The notes under the pieces were generated by a model, which saw only the letters and a list, made by a program, of their open reading frames with translations, was not told the origin of the DNA and did no database searches. The position numbers and the translations under genes were made by a program. This document shows, piece after piece, positions 1-7,263 of a stretch of 64,000 bases of DNA. Each line of letters starts with the position of its first letter. Position 1 is the stretch's first letter. The DNA is from Bacillus sp. BP-3 (GTDB taxonomy: Bacteria; Bacillota; Bacilli; Bacillales; Bacillaceae_G). The stretch spans positions 186,001 to 250,000 of the forward strand of contig NZ_JAQOTJ010000004.1 in NCBI RefSeq assembly GCF_028401955.1. Direction: 5' to 3'.

Positions 1-1396
1 TGATTTCCACTTCAAAACCTTCTGCTATTAATAATGGTTTTATAGCTTCTAATCTGAAATTATCTCCTATAATCTTTTTAAGCCCATAACTCTCCCGCAT
101 TTCTACAAACCAATCAACAATGTGTTGCGGATTAATAGTTGGTTCATCCACAACTGTTAGCAGCCCTTGTTCTTCCCATTCTTTAATTGGTGCGAATTTT
201 TGTTTTTTATATTCACCAGCTTTTTTTGAATAACCATAGTAAATATCAACAAATTCCTTACGTACAAATGAATGTGTTTTAAAAATATAATCGCCATTTT
301 TTCTAAACAAAAGTCCACATGCAGCAAAGTCTCGCATACTCGCAAAGTCTAACGCTCCAATACATTCTTGACCATATAAATCAGGAAACGGGCGATTTGT
401 AGCAAGGATTTCTGACCATTTTGCAACAGATCGTTCTAAATTTGTAACAGGTAAGTTCATTCGCTTTGTCATGAACTCTTCTCGGTTACTTGGATCGTCC
501 TCTAAATCCTCATACTCTTCTTTTATCGTTTCAAGTAAGCCTTCAGCATACTCACTTAACGGCTGAGATAACATTGGATTCGCCATTTCCCAATTATCGA
601 TATCATCGACTTCTTTTTCATCATTTAATTTACAAATGAATGGAAAGATAGCATTCGGACGGGCTTCACCATTTAAAACTTTCATCGCTTTTTCTTTTTG
701 CTTATCTAAAAATCCGTCCCGTACATATCCATCTGTACCAATGTAAAATTCGCGTGGATTTTTCTTTTTCCCTAAGCCGCTGATGTGGACGCGAACATCT
801 TTATTACTTTCATATTGATGTATTTCATCGAATACAACAGCGCCATCTCGCAAACCGTCTTTTGTATCTCCGTTTGATGTCCTAAACTTCAATACACTTC
901 CTGTAGCTTTAGAAACAGTTTGAGTTAATGTTGTTTTAAATGCTCGCTGTAATATTTCGTTTCGTTTAACGCATTTATGAACTTCATCAGGACTTGTTTT
1001 CGCCTGTTCTTCACTGTTTGCAACAACGGAAATGTTATACTCCGGAATACCATGCATTTCACTAATTAAAAAGTGAATGATGACAGATATTAAACCGTTT
1101 TTACCACCACCACGCCCAAGCATCCATAAGAATTTACGATAAAATACACGTCCATTTTTTTTATAAAATAAAAAGACGAATGCTATTAAGAATTTCTGAA
1201 ATGATTGCAATTGGAAGTACCACTTCTCACCAAAGCGGATACACTTCTCAATCATTTCATCATCAAAATACAAATCGTCTCTGTTCAAAACATATTTTTC
1301 TAGATATTCAATTAACAGTTCTCTTTCTTTGTTGAACTTTACTTTTCCACTTCGATAAAGTTCAATGTATTCATCAACGTACTTTTTCCTAATCAT
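1..1396 (-). CDS. Phage terminase large subunit (partial, C-terminus beyond window)
   Basis: This is the ATPase-nuclease that drives DNA packaging. The reading frame is open from an ATG at 1396 to the left edge, about 465 codons. An altered Walker A (LGRGGGKNG, near residue 90), a Walker B (VVFDEIH, near residue 180) and the start of the nuclease domain (GALDFAS, near residue 350) are visible. The start overlaps the small-subunit stop as ATGA, which indicates translational coupling. HNH plus TerS plus TerL in this order is the HK97-type packaging module. The C-terminal part of the nuclease is not visible. Confidence 0.93.
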   Translation of the reverse strand, partial: MIRKKYVDEYIELYRSGKVKFNKERELLIEYLEKYVLNRDDLYFDDEMIEKCIRFGEKWYFQLQSFQKFLIAFVFLFYKKNGRVFYRKFLWMLGRGGGKNGLISVIIHFLISEMHGIPEYNISVVANSEEQAKTSPDEVHKCVKRNEILQRAFKTTLTQTVSKATGSVLKFRTSNGDTKDGLRDGAVVFDEIHQYESNKDVRVHISGLGKKKNPREFYIGTDGYVRDGFLDKQKEKAMKVLNGEARPNAIFPFICKLNDEKEVDDIDNWEMANPMLSQPLSEYAEGLLETIKEEYEDLEDDPSNREEFMTKRMNLPVTNLERSVAKWSEILATNRPFPDLYGQECIGALDFASMRDFAACGLLFRKNGDYIFKTHSFVRKEFVDIYYGYSKKAGEYKKQKFAPIKEWEEQGLLTVVDEPTINPQHIVDWFVEMRESYGLKKIIGDNFRLEAIKPLLIAEGFEVEI

Positions 1397-1704
1397 ATTA
1401 AATCACTTGTACTATATCCCGAATTAGGAACACCCGCTTTAGGAACAAACTTTATATCCCTTCCTAAAGCAATTAAAGAACTGTTAATTTTATTCCTCTC
1501 ACTGATAAGAGGGTGGGCCTTAACAAAAACTTGCGATCCGTTTTTAATTGTTACGGACTCACCTTCCTTAGTAATCGTTTTATTAATTTTTCTAAATGCT
1601 TTAACTAGATCAATATATCTTTCTACCTTTTCGACCTCGACCAAATCCGTAGTATCAATACTGTTCATTAACTGTTCTTTCAACTTTGTAATACTAACGG
1701 CCAT
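1393..1704 (-). CDS. Phage terminase small subunit (P27-like)
   Basis: A 103-residue protein just upstream of the large terminase and overlapping it by 4 bp. Size, position and the helical N-terminal half followed by the RNKINSSLIALG segment fit P27-family small terminases, which bind the packaging site and recruit the large subunit. No catalytic motif is expected. The family call rests mainly on context and general resemblance. Confidence 0.75.
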   Translation of the reverse strand: MAVSITKLKEQLMNSIDTTDLVEVEKVERYIDLVKAFRKINKTITKEGESVTIKNGSQVFVKAHPLISERNKINSSLIALGRDIKFVPKAGVPNSGYSTSDLI

Positions 1705-1740
1705 CTACCCACCCCCCTTACGCGTGTAAATTCGAAAAAA

Positions 1741-1790
1741 ACCTGACAGTTAACCCCCTCCTCCGGTGCCCCTTAGACGAAAAAAGAGTG
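1741..1790. other. Candidate cos/packaging site between HNH and terS
   Basis: The 121-bp gap between the HNH gene and the small terminase holds a stretch far more GC-rich than its surroundings, with runs of C (ccccctcctccggtgcccc) followed by a poly-G tract near 1802-1808. In HK97-type phages with an adjacent HNH endonuclease the cohesive end site lies in this position. Location and composition are seen; the function is inferred, and the exact nicks cannot be read. Confidence 0.35.
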
Positions 1791-1825
1791 AAATGTTTTA
1801 AGGGGGGGATTACTTTCAAATTGTT

Positions 1826-2161
1826 TTACCACTTTTCATCGTGTTCCCATTTATTCTGTTTCTTTTTAAACGTTCTTCCATGTTCTTTGTTATGACAATC
1901 CACACAGATTGTTTCTAGATTATCTATATCTAATGCAAGTGTTGGATGATGTTCGAGTTCTTTTATATGATGGACAACTAACTGTATCTTCTTACGCTTG
2001 GCACTTTCACTGTATTCATTCATATCAATACGAACACGACCATTGCGTTTACACTCTTGGCATTCGTAGTTATCACGCTTCTTTACTTCTTCACGTAGTT
2101 GTTTCCATTCACCACTGTCATAGAACTTACGCTTCTGTTGTTTGGTTTTATATTCGTTCAT
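1826..2161 (-). CDS. HNH endonuclease of the packaging module
   Basis: A 111-residue protein with a classical HNH nuclease fold: CQEC near residue 35, the HHIKEL core near residue 64, and a closing C-x2-C (CVDC) with HNKEHGR near residues 86-94. The four cysteines suit a structural zinc. In HK97-like phages the HNH protein next to terS/terL assists terminase in cos cleavage. It overlaps the upstream small gene by 4 bp, so it belongs to the same transcript. Confidence 0.92.
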   Translation of the reverse strand: MNEYKTKQQKRKFYDSGEWKQLREEVKKRDNYECQECKRNGRVRIDMNEYSESAKRKKIQLVVHHIKELEHHPTLALDIDNLETICVDCHNKEHGRTFKKKQNKWEHDEKW

Positions 2162-2379
2162 TGTTCTTTATCTTCAAATAAACCACAAATGAATTTCTCT
2201 ATCACACTTGCACTAGCTTCTATCATTTGGTTTGGCGTTGAATTATTAATTATCTTTTCTAGTTCTTCATCCAATTGTTTTAATAAATGATTATCTGTGT
2301 TGTTCTTAAGTACTTCCTCACCTAGTCCTTGAACGAATGCGCCAATTACAATTGCTTTCTCAAGTTTAGTTAATTGCAT
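2158..2379 (-). CDS. Small phage protein, unknown function
   Basis: A 73-residue, mostly helical acidic protein (LDEELEKIINNS) without recognised motifs. It overlaps the HNH start by 4 bp, and a good ribosome site (gagtgag) precedes its ATG. Probably a late-region accessory protein; I do not recognise a family. Confidence 0.7.
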   Translation of the reverse strand: MQLTKLEKAIVIGAFVQGLGEEVLKNNTDNHLLKQLDEELEKIINNSTPNQMIEASASVIEKFICGLFEDKEQ

Positions 2380-2392
2380 CTTTTCTCACTCC

Positions 2393-2512
2393 TTACCATT
2401 CTCCTAATAATTCACGTAACTTTGGATGTTTATATTCATACCAGTTATAACCAACTGATAATAGCGGTACGACTTCTTCTTGATAAGTTTTCAATGCTTC
2501 CTCATCACTCAT
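2393..2512 (-). CDS. Tiny phage protein, 39 residues
   Basis: An open frame starting MSDEEALKTYQEE and ending at TAA, which almost abuts the next ATG. It is rich in E, Y and K and has no membrane segment. Tight end-to-end packing with both neighbours is the main support that it is translated. Function unknown. Confidence 0.5.
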   Translation of the reverse strand: MSDEEALKTYQEEVVPLLSVGYNWYEYKHPKLRELLGEW

Positions 2513-2614
2513 TTACAATTGTTCTTTCAAGAGTTGTAAAGAGTAATTCACATGGAATCTTTCGATGCTCTTATGCCAATTGACTAATGTGTTGATTAAG
2601 TAATGTCTAATCAT
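2513..2614 (-). CDS. Tiny phage protein, 33 residues
   Basis: Starts MIRHYLINTLVNWHK and stops exactly 1 base before the next gene begins. It overlaps the upstream small gene by 8 bp. Basic and aromatic, with no known domain. Support comes from the compact gene packing only. Confidence 0.45.
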   Translation of the reverse strand: MIRHYLINTLVNWHKSIERFHVNYSLQLLKEQL

Positions 2615-2774
2615 TGACTTCACTCACACCTGTATCAATCCGCTTCTCACGCTGTTGAATATCAAGGCACTTCTCACAATAGAAAGTAGCAGATATATCC
2701 ATTCCAAAATGTTTAGTGTCAGAATAAAAGGAAGTAGTCTCACTATCCAACACTTGATACTTATGCTCACGCAT
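2607..2774 (-). CDS. Small phage protein with one C-x2-C pair
   Basis: A 55-residue protein with a CEKC pair near residues 34-37, suggesting half of a zinc knuckle or a dimeric zinc site. The ATG at 2774 was chosen because aaggggtg lies about 8 bases upstream; an ATG two codons earlier sits too close to that site. Function unknown. Confidence 0.55.
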   Translation of the reverse strand: MREHKYQVLDSETTSFYSDTKHFGMDISATFYCEKCLDIQQREKRIDTGVSEVND

Positions 2775-2789
2775 TACCATCACCCCTTA

Positions 2790-2894
2790 TCAATCTAATT
2801 CCTTAACTTCCTTTGCTTTGATGAATTGAATCATAATAATTAAACAAATAAGTGTACCTACACCATAGCCAATGAAGAAGCTTAACCATATCAT
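2790..2894 (-). CDS. Single-pass membrane mini-protein, copy 1
   Basis: A 34-residue peptide with one hydrophobic helix (residues 2-24, WLSFFIGYGVGTLICLIIMI) and a charged tail (KAKEVKELD). A second, nearly identical gene lies at 3117-3230, so this is one half of a local duplication. Because two diverged copies keep the reading frame, it is probably a real protein. Confidence 0.65.
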   Translation of the reverse strand: MIWLSFFIGYGVGTLICLIIMIQFIKAKEVKELD

Positions 2895-2936
2895 TTATAC
2901 CATTCCTTCTCTATAACTATGTAATTTTCACATAAT

Positions 2937-2972
2937 AAAAAGAAGAGCACCTGTTTCCGCAAGCGCTCCTCT
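2937..2972 (-). terminator. Intrinsic terminator
   Basis: Arms at 2941-2953 and 2960-2972 form a 13-bp stem with three G-U pairs and a 6-base loop, followed on the minus strand by a U run. It ends the transcript coming from the methyltransferase/mini-protein side before the 2894-to-terminase gene block, which must therefore have its own promoter or be antiterminated. Confidence 0.75.
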
Positions 2973-3013
2973 TTGGGTATGGGCAAGAATTGGGATTACG
3001 AGATTCCTTTTAA

Positions 3014-3115
3014 CAAAAGTTAAACGGTGTACAAGCAGTATATGCTCGTCCTTCTCAAAGTGTGAAAAAAGCAAACGTATTAGATGCTTTAATTTATTCA
3101 AAAATAAGGCAATAA
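3014..3115 (+). pseudogene. Possible gene remnant without a start codon
   Basis: On the plus strand 33 codons with balanced amino-acid use (ending KKANVLDALIYSKIRQ) run from one stop to another with no start codon or ribosome site. It looks like the 3' end of a lost gene lying against the surrounding transcription. The same DNA also forms a minus-strand hairpin with a U run (AAAGCA ... TGCTTT near 3068-3090), so the frame could be accidental. Confidence 0.2.
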
Positions 3116-3116
3116 T

Positions 3117-3230
3117 CTAAAATCTTGTATCCCGTTTGTCTACTTCTTTTGCTTTAAGAAATTGAATCATAATGATTAAACAAATAATTGTACCTACAAT
3201 ATATCCGATAAAGAAACTTAACCATGTCAT
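3117..3230 (-). CDS. Single-pass membrane mini-protein, copy 2
   Basis: A 37-residue paralogue of the mini-protein at 2790-2894: about 80% identical through the membrane helix, then a different tail (VDKRDTRF). A weak ribosome site (gagg) lies about 9 bases upstream of the ATG. A tandem duplication of such a small gene is unusual. Function unknown; holin-like or signalling peptides are possible. Confidence 0.65.
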   Translation of the reverse strand: MTWLSFFIGYIVGTIICLIIMIQFLKAKEVDKRDTRF

Positions 3231-3316
3231 GATATCATTCCTCATTTCCTATATTTTTCACACTCTTAATCATTTCATTCGACAAAAAACTACTAAATCC
3301 TACTAAATTCTACAAA

Positions 3317-3342
3317 TAAAAAAGCAAACAATTGGATGCTTT
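3317..3342 (-). terminator. Weak intrinsic terminator after the methyltransferase
   Basis: The 6-bp arms AAAGCA and TGCTTT (3321-3326, 3337-3342), with a 10-base loop, are followed on the minus strand by seven U. They lie just after the stop of the methyltransferase gene. A look-alike lies at 3066-3092. Confidence 0.5.
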
Positions 3343-3343
3343 C

Positions 3344-4123
3344 TCACTTATCCTTCAATTGCTCTTGAACACGTTCATTTCCTAATCTCCAATACTCTTC
3401 GTCCATCTCAAAGCCGATATAATTTCGATTAGTATTAATACATGCAATAGCAGTTGTAAAACTACCCATACAATTATCTAATACCGTTTCACCTTCTTTT
3501 GTATAAGTCTTAATTAGATATTCAAATAATGCTACTGGCTTCTGAGTTGGATGAAATGTTTTACTTTCCCTTGGGAAATCAATAACTGACTTTGGATAGT
3601 TAGTATATTTCTTTACATGTACCTTATTTAAGGATTCATTATTTCTTTTACCAAATACCCCAATGTTAGCTATTCTTTTCTTTTTGATCGGCCTATCTAA
3701 CAAAATTAAATCCTGTGGGTAATATTTGGGTAGCTTTTTATAGAATACTAATACATTTTCATGATTCTTTAATGGCATTCTATTTGCATTTGGGAATCCA
3801 GTTACATGATTTCCCTTCTTCCATATCCATTCATAACGAAATAACTTTATATTAGAAGCAATTAACTTTGTTGTGAACGGTTGGCTTGCTGTTAACACAA
3901 TCGCGCCATTATCCTTTATAACCCTTTCATATTGTTCCCATAACAGATCAAACGGAATGATGCTGTCCCATTTACAAGATGTAGTTCCATAAGGTAAATC
4001 ACATAAAATCATATCAATTGATTTATCCTCTATCATTTTCATTCCTTCTAGACAATCCATATTAAGAACTTGATTTAACAATTTTGTAACCATCCTTTTT
4101 GGCATAATAAAAAGGAGCAACAT
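3344..4123 (-). CDS. Phage DNA methyltransferase (amino-MTase, beta class)
   Basis: Transfers a methyl group from S-adenosylmethionine to an adenine N6 or cytosine N4. The catalytic motif DLPYG comes early (near residue 42) and the S-adenosylmethionine motif DNCMGSFTT comes late (near residue 218), the beta-class order. Most relatives read DPFxGSGTT there, so the Phe in place of the second Gly is atypical. FHPTQKP precedes it. No restriction enzyme is adjacent, so it looks like an orphan that protects phage DNA or marks it for packaging. The start is unsettled: ATGs at 4123, 4105 and 4093 all lack a good ribosome site, and 4123 lies in a hairpin. Confidence 0.88.
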   Translation of the reverse strand: MLLLFIMPKRMVTKLLNQVLNMDCLEGMKMIEDKSIDMILCDLPYGTTSCKWDSIIPFDLLWEQYERVIKDNGAIVLTASQPFTTKLIASNIKLFRYEWIWKKGNHVTGFPNANRMPLKNHENVLVFYKKLPKYYPQDLILLDRPIKKKRIANIGVFGKRNNESLNKVHVKKYTNYPKSVIDFPRESKTFHPTQKPVALFEYLIKTYTKEGETVLDNCMGSFTTAIACINTNRNYIGFEMDEEYWRLGNERVQEQLKDK

Positions 4124-4141
4124 GAATTAGCTGCTCTACTA

Positions 4142-4171
4142 TAAATACGGTAAATGAAGTTTTACTATCAA
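4142..4171 (-). promoter_or_regulatory. Candidate promoter for the methyltransferase cassette
   Basis: Minus strand TTGATA, an 18-bp spacer, then TATTTA, located between an upstream terminator (4183-4213) and the gene. With terminators on both sides this makes the methyltransferase a self-contained cassette. The -10 box is weak. Confidence 0.3.
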
Positions 4172-4182
4172 TCAAAGAAAGT

Positions 4183-4213
4183 AAAAAACTGCTACCCAAT
4201 CGGATAACAGTTT
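4183..4213 (-). terminator. Intrinsic terminator upstream of the methyltransferase
   Basis: A 12-bp stem with two G-U pairs (arms 4186-4197 and 4202-4213, loop of 4) is followed by U residues on the minus strand. It closes the transcript from the membrane-protein side. A smaller hairpin with a U run (GAGCA ... TGCTC, about 4110-4135) overlaps the start of the methyltransferase frame. Confidence 0.7.
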
Positions 4214-4470
4214 TAAATAAATAGACAAGTCATGTGTGCTCCATATTTTTTAGTTAAGGAGGTTTTACACCTCTTTCAATCGCCACTGCATATGCGTTTC
4301 CCTGTTAGTACATACCATGTGATCTCGGTGTTAGCGACTGAAAGAAGAGCAAAAGCTCTTCAATACTTCAATGTTTATTCAATCTGCAACATCGAAGCTA
4401 TCGGAAATCAAGAACTTAACCATAATACAAAAAGGCCGTTTAAATTATAAAAGTATCCTTGCGAGTCATG
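4214..4470. other. Gene-poor gap
   Basis: No convincing gene. A 72-codon plus-strand frame (4232-4450) has no credible ribosome site or family and runs against its neighbours. A perfect 7-bp hairpin, GAAGAGC with loop aaaa (4344-4361), and an AGGT/ACCT hairpin near 4258-4273 are the only structures seen. Confidence 0.4.
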
Positions 4471-4563
4471 TTATTTCCGCCACTTCTCACAATACAAATA
4501 TAACATGATAAATCCAAAACAACCGGCACATTTGCGGTCAAAAAGCGGTCACGAATCTGCCAT
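4471..4563 (-). pseudogene. Tiny cysteine-pair gene with an in-frame TGA
   Basis: From ATG at 4563 the frame reads MADS, then TGA, then PLFDRKCAGCFGFIMLYLYC and a short basic end before TAA. The C-x2-C with a later cysteine looks like a small zinc-binding phage protein. The TGA could be a nonsense mutation of CGA or TGG. Without a homologue this stays tentative. Confidence 0.3.
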
Positions 4564-4584
4564 TGTATAAGCTCTTCTAAACTA

Positions 4585-5427
4585 TCACGGTTTAAATTCC
4601 TGCATATTCGGTAATATCAAATATATAAATCCATTTACAAAAACAAAAGAAAGCAATAATGTACAAATAATTAGAAAAGTATATCCATTAACATTGTAAA
4701 TAAACGTTCTTCTATAAAACCCCATTATAAAACTGTTAGCTTGTCCTCTATTTTTTATATTAACAACCCAATTTAATATAAAAGACAATTGAAACCTAAT
4801 CATGTATATCCAACTTATATAGAGTAATCCAAGTCCAGAAACCTTAAGAATGATTGTCAGAAATTCTTTATTAGCAGTACTGGGAATATTAAAAAATCTA
4901 ATACCTAATCCGCTCCATCCTCCAGTTACAATAATCTGTTCTACATTTTTAATATTAGAATCATTTATTATCGGAGAGCCTAAATTAATATTAATAACAA
5001 GGAAAATACACCAATAAACAACTGGAAAACACAATCCTATTTTATCTTTTATAGGTAATTCAGATATTTCTACTACCTTTTGTACCCCGTAAATTATTAA
5101 GATTGATATTATAACACCGAAGGAGAATGTTATATAACCAAAATTTATTATTTGGCTTTTATAAACCAACGATAAGTAGGTTAAAAGCATGAAAGCTATT
5201 ATAGGAAGAATCACCCATTCACTAGATGTTCCATTACTACTTGTTCTTATATGTGTAGTTTTTTGTGGCGGAAAATTAATAATTTGAATATGCTGAGTAT
5301 GATTAACTATGGTAGCAGCTACTTCATTCTTTTTTTGACGTGTTTGAAAAATCCATGCTACAAGAAAGCATAGTAAAGTATAAATTGCACTTGCAACAAG
5401 ATTCCCCATAATTCCGTTAAAATCCAA
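4585..5427 (-). CDS. Polytopic membrane protein, unknown function
   Basis: A 280-residue protein with about seven predicted membrane helices. The first is residues 8-27; a soluble stretch (residues 30-70) follows, then closely spaced helices. It is AT-rich, isoleucine-rich and unlike structural phage genes. It stands alone: the region upstream (5428-5730) holds an inverted repeat and the region downstream a terminator. Isolated multi-pass genes in prophages often act on the host or exclude other phages, but nothing here shows which. I do not recognise the family. Confidence 0.7.
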   Translation of the reverse strand: MDFNGIMGNLVASAIYTLLCFLVAWIFQTRQKKNEVAATIVNHTQHIQIINFPPQKTTHIRTSSNGTSSEWVILPIIAFMLLTYLSLVYKSQIINFGYITFSFGVIISILIIYGVQKVVEISELPIKDKIGLCFPVVYWCIFLVININLGSPIINDSNIKNVEQIIVTGGWSGLGIRFFNIPSTANKEFLTIILKVSGLGLLYISWIYMIRFQLSFILNWVVNIKNRGQANSFIMGFYRRTFIYNVNGYTFLIICTLLLSFVFVNGFIYLILPNMQEFKP

Positions 5428-5618
5428 TTAAATTCCCCCTTTTTTTATAAAATCCAACTATACATTCGCCTAAAAATATTCATATCCCTTCATTTTTTAC
5501 ATCTTTCTTGCGGAGATACTTTTTTATAAAAACACTATACTCTCCAAGGAATTCTTATAACTTTTTAATGAAATATAATTAAAACTCTACTCCCTTTCAC
5601 TTACCCATATCTTATATT

Positions 5619-5692
5619 TTGTGTAACTAAGCCAAACGCTGAACCACTTGCTATCAGTAACTTTATAAGACTTTCTATTTTGAGTTACACAA
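5619..5692. repeat. Pair of perfect 10-bp inverted repeats
   Basis: TTGTGTAACT at 5619-5628 is mirrored by AGTTACACAA at 5683-5692, with a 54-bp spacer. They lie upstream of the membrane-protein gene and downstream of spoVS, in an otherwise gene-free 350-bp stretch (5428-5781). Possibly a two-site operator or a recombinase-binding pair. Confidence 0.45.
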
Positions 5693-5723
5693 CACAATAA
5701 AAATGGTTAACTATAAGTAAAAA

Positions 5724-5757
5724 AAAGAAAAAGACCGACTTCTATCGGTCTTTTCAA
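5724..5757 (-). terminator. Terminator of the spoVS paralogue (bidirectional)
   Basis: An 8-bp stem, AAGACCGA/TCGGTCTT (5731-5738, 5745-5752), with a long U run on the minus strand and a short one on the plus strand. It lies 25 bases after the spoVS stop, so spoVS is probably transcribed alone. Confidence 0.85.
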
Positions 5758-5781
5758 ATATTCTTATATTGTTGCTCTCTT

Positions 5782-6057
5782 CTAAGACCTAGATTTTCTA
5801 GGACCTACAATTAGTTTGATTGCTGTTTTTTCTTGATTATCGATTGAAACCTCTTGAAACGCTGGAATAAGAACCAAGTCAATACCACTAGGAGCTACGA
5901 ATCCTCTTGCAATAGCAATGGCTTTAATCGCTTGATTTATAGCGCCAGCTCCAATCCCTTGAATTTCTGCACTACCACTTTCTCTTACTACGCCTGCAAT
6001 TGCGCCTGCAACTGAATTGGGATTTGATTTTGATGATACTTTTAATATATTTTCCAT
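5782..6057 (-). CDS. SpoVS paralogue (stage V sporulation protein S-like)
   Basis: A 91-residue protein that matches SpoVS almost end to end: ILKVSSKSNPNSVAGAIAG at the start, the glycine-rich IQGIGAGAINQAIKAIAIAR core, then GFVAPSGIDLVLIPAF and the closing TAIKLIVGPRKSRS. Host SpoVS is about 86 residues and is needed for normal sporulation and spore-coat assembly in B. subtilis. The fold is Alba-like, so nucleic-acid binding is suspected. The gene has its own ribosome site (aggagc) and terminator. A spare copy inside an element that interrupts a sporulation gene suggests it affects host sporulation; that is inference. Confidence 0.93.
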   Translation of the reverse strand: MENILKVSSKSNPNSVAGAIAGVVRESGSAEIQGIGAGAINQAIKAIAIARGFVAPSGIDLVLIPAFQEVSIDNQEKTAIKLIVGPRKSRS

Positions 6058-6223
6058 GTAAGTTGCTCCTCTGTTATTTAATCGCCTTTTTGGTTACTAA
6101 CTGGAATGTAATTAACGTATCTTTAACTAATATTCATATCAAAAGCAAACAATACTATTGAATGTATTTATTCGATACTTTTTATGTTGTACCTGCCCAT
6201 CTACATAAATAAAAAGCGAATTA

Positions 6224-6766
6224 CTAAATCTTAAACTTAGTCATCGCTCTATCCATTGCATCTTGGTTTACACCTATATATCTTAACGTTACCCTTTCCG
6301 ATGAATGATTGAATATCTCCATTAGCAACGCTATATTCTTTGTCTGCATGTACATATGGTATCCGAATGTCTTCCGTAATGTATGTGTACCAATCTCATC
6401 TAAGCCAAACTCTGCTGCTGTATTTCTAAGTATCTTATATGCCATGCTGCGCCCAATAGGCCTGTTACTACCTTGTCTGCTTTTAATCAAATACTCATGG
6501 TCCTCTCTTTCTTTAATGAACCATTTCAACTCTCTTCTTAATGCTGCAGTAATTTGAATACGTTTCTGCTTACCTGTTTTCATTTCTCGCATTGAGATAT
6601 GACTTCCTTTTAAGTCGCCAACTTTCAGTTTCAAAATATCACTGATACGTAAACCCGTATTAATGCCCATTACAAACAGAATATAATTCCTTTCACTCTT
6701 TTCTTTTAGGTGATCCTTTATTTGCTGTATTTTCTCTGAATCACGGATAGGCTGAACAAAGTTCAT
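6224..6766 (-). CDS. Core-only tyrosine recombinase (XerC/D-like)
   Basis: 180 residues covering only the catalytic domain. Arg40 lies in TGLRISD, followed by MKTGK, the HTLRKTFG box near residue 128, the FNHSS histidine and a tyrosine in RYIGV near residue 163. The N-terminal DNA-binding domain of full-length integrases is missing. It shares the TAATG junction with arpU, a pairing common in Bacillus prophages, where the protein is a late accessory and not the integrase. The element's integration is better assigned to the serine recombinase at 16.7 kb. Confidence 0.85.
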   Translation of the reverse strand: MNFVQPIRDSEKIQQIKDHLKEKSERNYILFVMGINTGLRISDILKLKVGDLKGSHISMREMKTGKQKRIQITAALRRELKWFIKEREDHEYLIKSRQGSNRPIGRSMAYKILRNTAAEFGLDEIGTHTLRKTFGYHMYMQTKNIALLMEIFNHSSERVTLRYIGVNQDAMDRAMTKFKI

Positions 6767-7230
6767 TACTCACCACCTGCCTGTTCCTCTTGCTCGTAAA
6801 CTTCTAACCTAAGAGCAAAAGCAAGTTTATAAAAAGCATTAGATTTATTTCGTCTATATGTCCGTTCACTCATTCCAATCTCGTTATAAACCATATAATC
6901 AAAGATTTCTTCATCTTCCAAGTAACGTTTTACAATTATGTCCCGTTGATTCTTACTAAAACGACTTAATGTCTTATCCACTTGAAAAGATAGGCGCTGC
7001 AACCTCTCTTCTCGCTTACTCAATTCTACATTTTCAAGAGCAACATCTTCAGCTGGATTACTCACCACATTTGTTGGCCCGTAATATCTCACTTCACAAG
7101 AAGCTGTCACTTTCATTTCATTTCTAATCATGCCAAATTGTCTATAAATCCGAATACTTTCAAGAACTGCTTCTATGCGATCTTGTGTAGCTTTACGATC
7201 AATTTTCGGTAAGAATGTTAATTGTTCCAT
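6766..7230 (-). CDS. ArpU-family late transcription regulator
   Basis: A 154-residue protein with the ArpU layout: an N-terminal helical part, then a sigma-70 region-4-like helix-turn-helix near residues 100-145 (FSKNQRDIIVKRYL ... IGMSERTYRRNKSNAFYKLA). Members control late phage genes, lysis and packaging included. It lies upstream of the tyrosine recombinase and the late block, as expected. A strong terminator lies only 34 bp upstream of its start, leaving no room for a promoter in between. Confidence 0.85.
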   Translation of the reverse strand: MEQLTFLPKIDRKATQDRIEAVLESIRIYRQFGMIRNEMKVTASCEVRYYGPTNVVSNPAEDVALENVELSKREERLQRLSFQVDKTLSRFSKNQRDIIVKRYLEDEEIFDYMVYNEIGMSERTYRRNKSNAFYKLAFALRLEVYEQEEQAGGE

Positions 7231-7263
7231 ATATAAAAAACTCCTTGTCTATTTGATAACAAA

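Noticed and set aside
4232-4450. 72-codon plus-strand frame
   Set aside because: No usable ribosome site, no family, and it opposes its neighbours; hairpins in the same DNA explain its composition.
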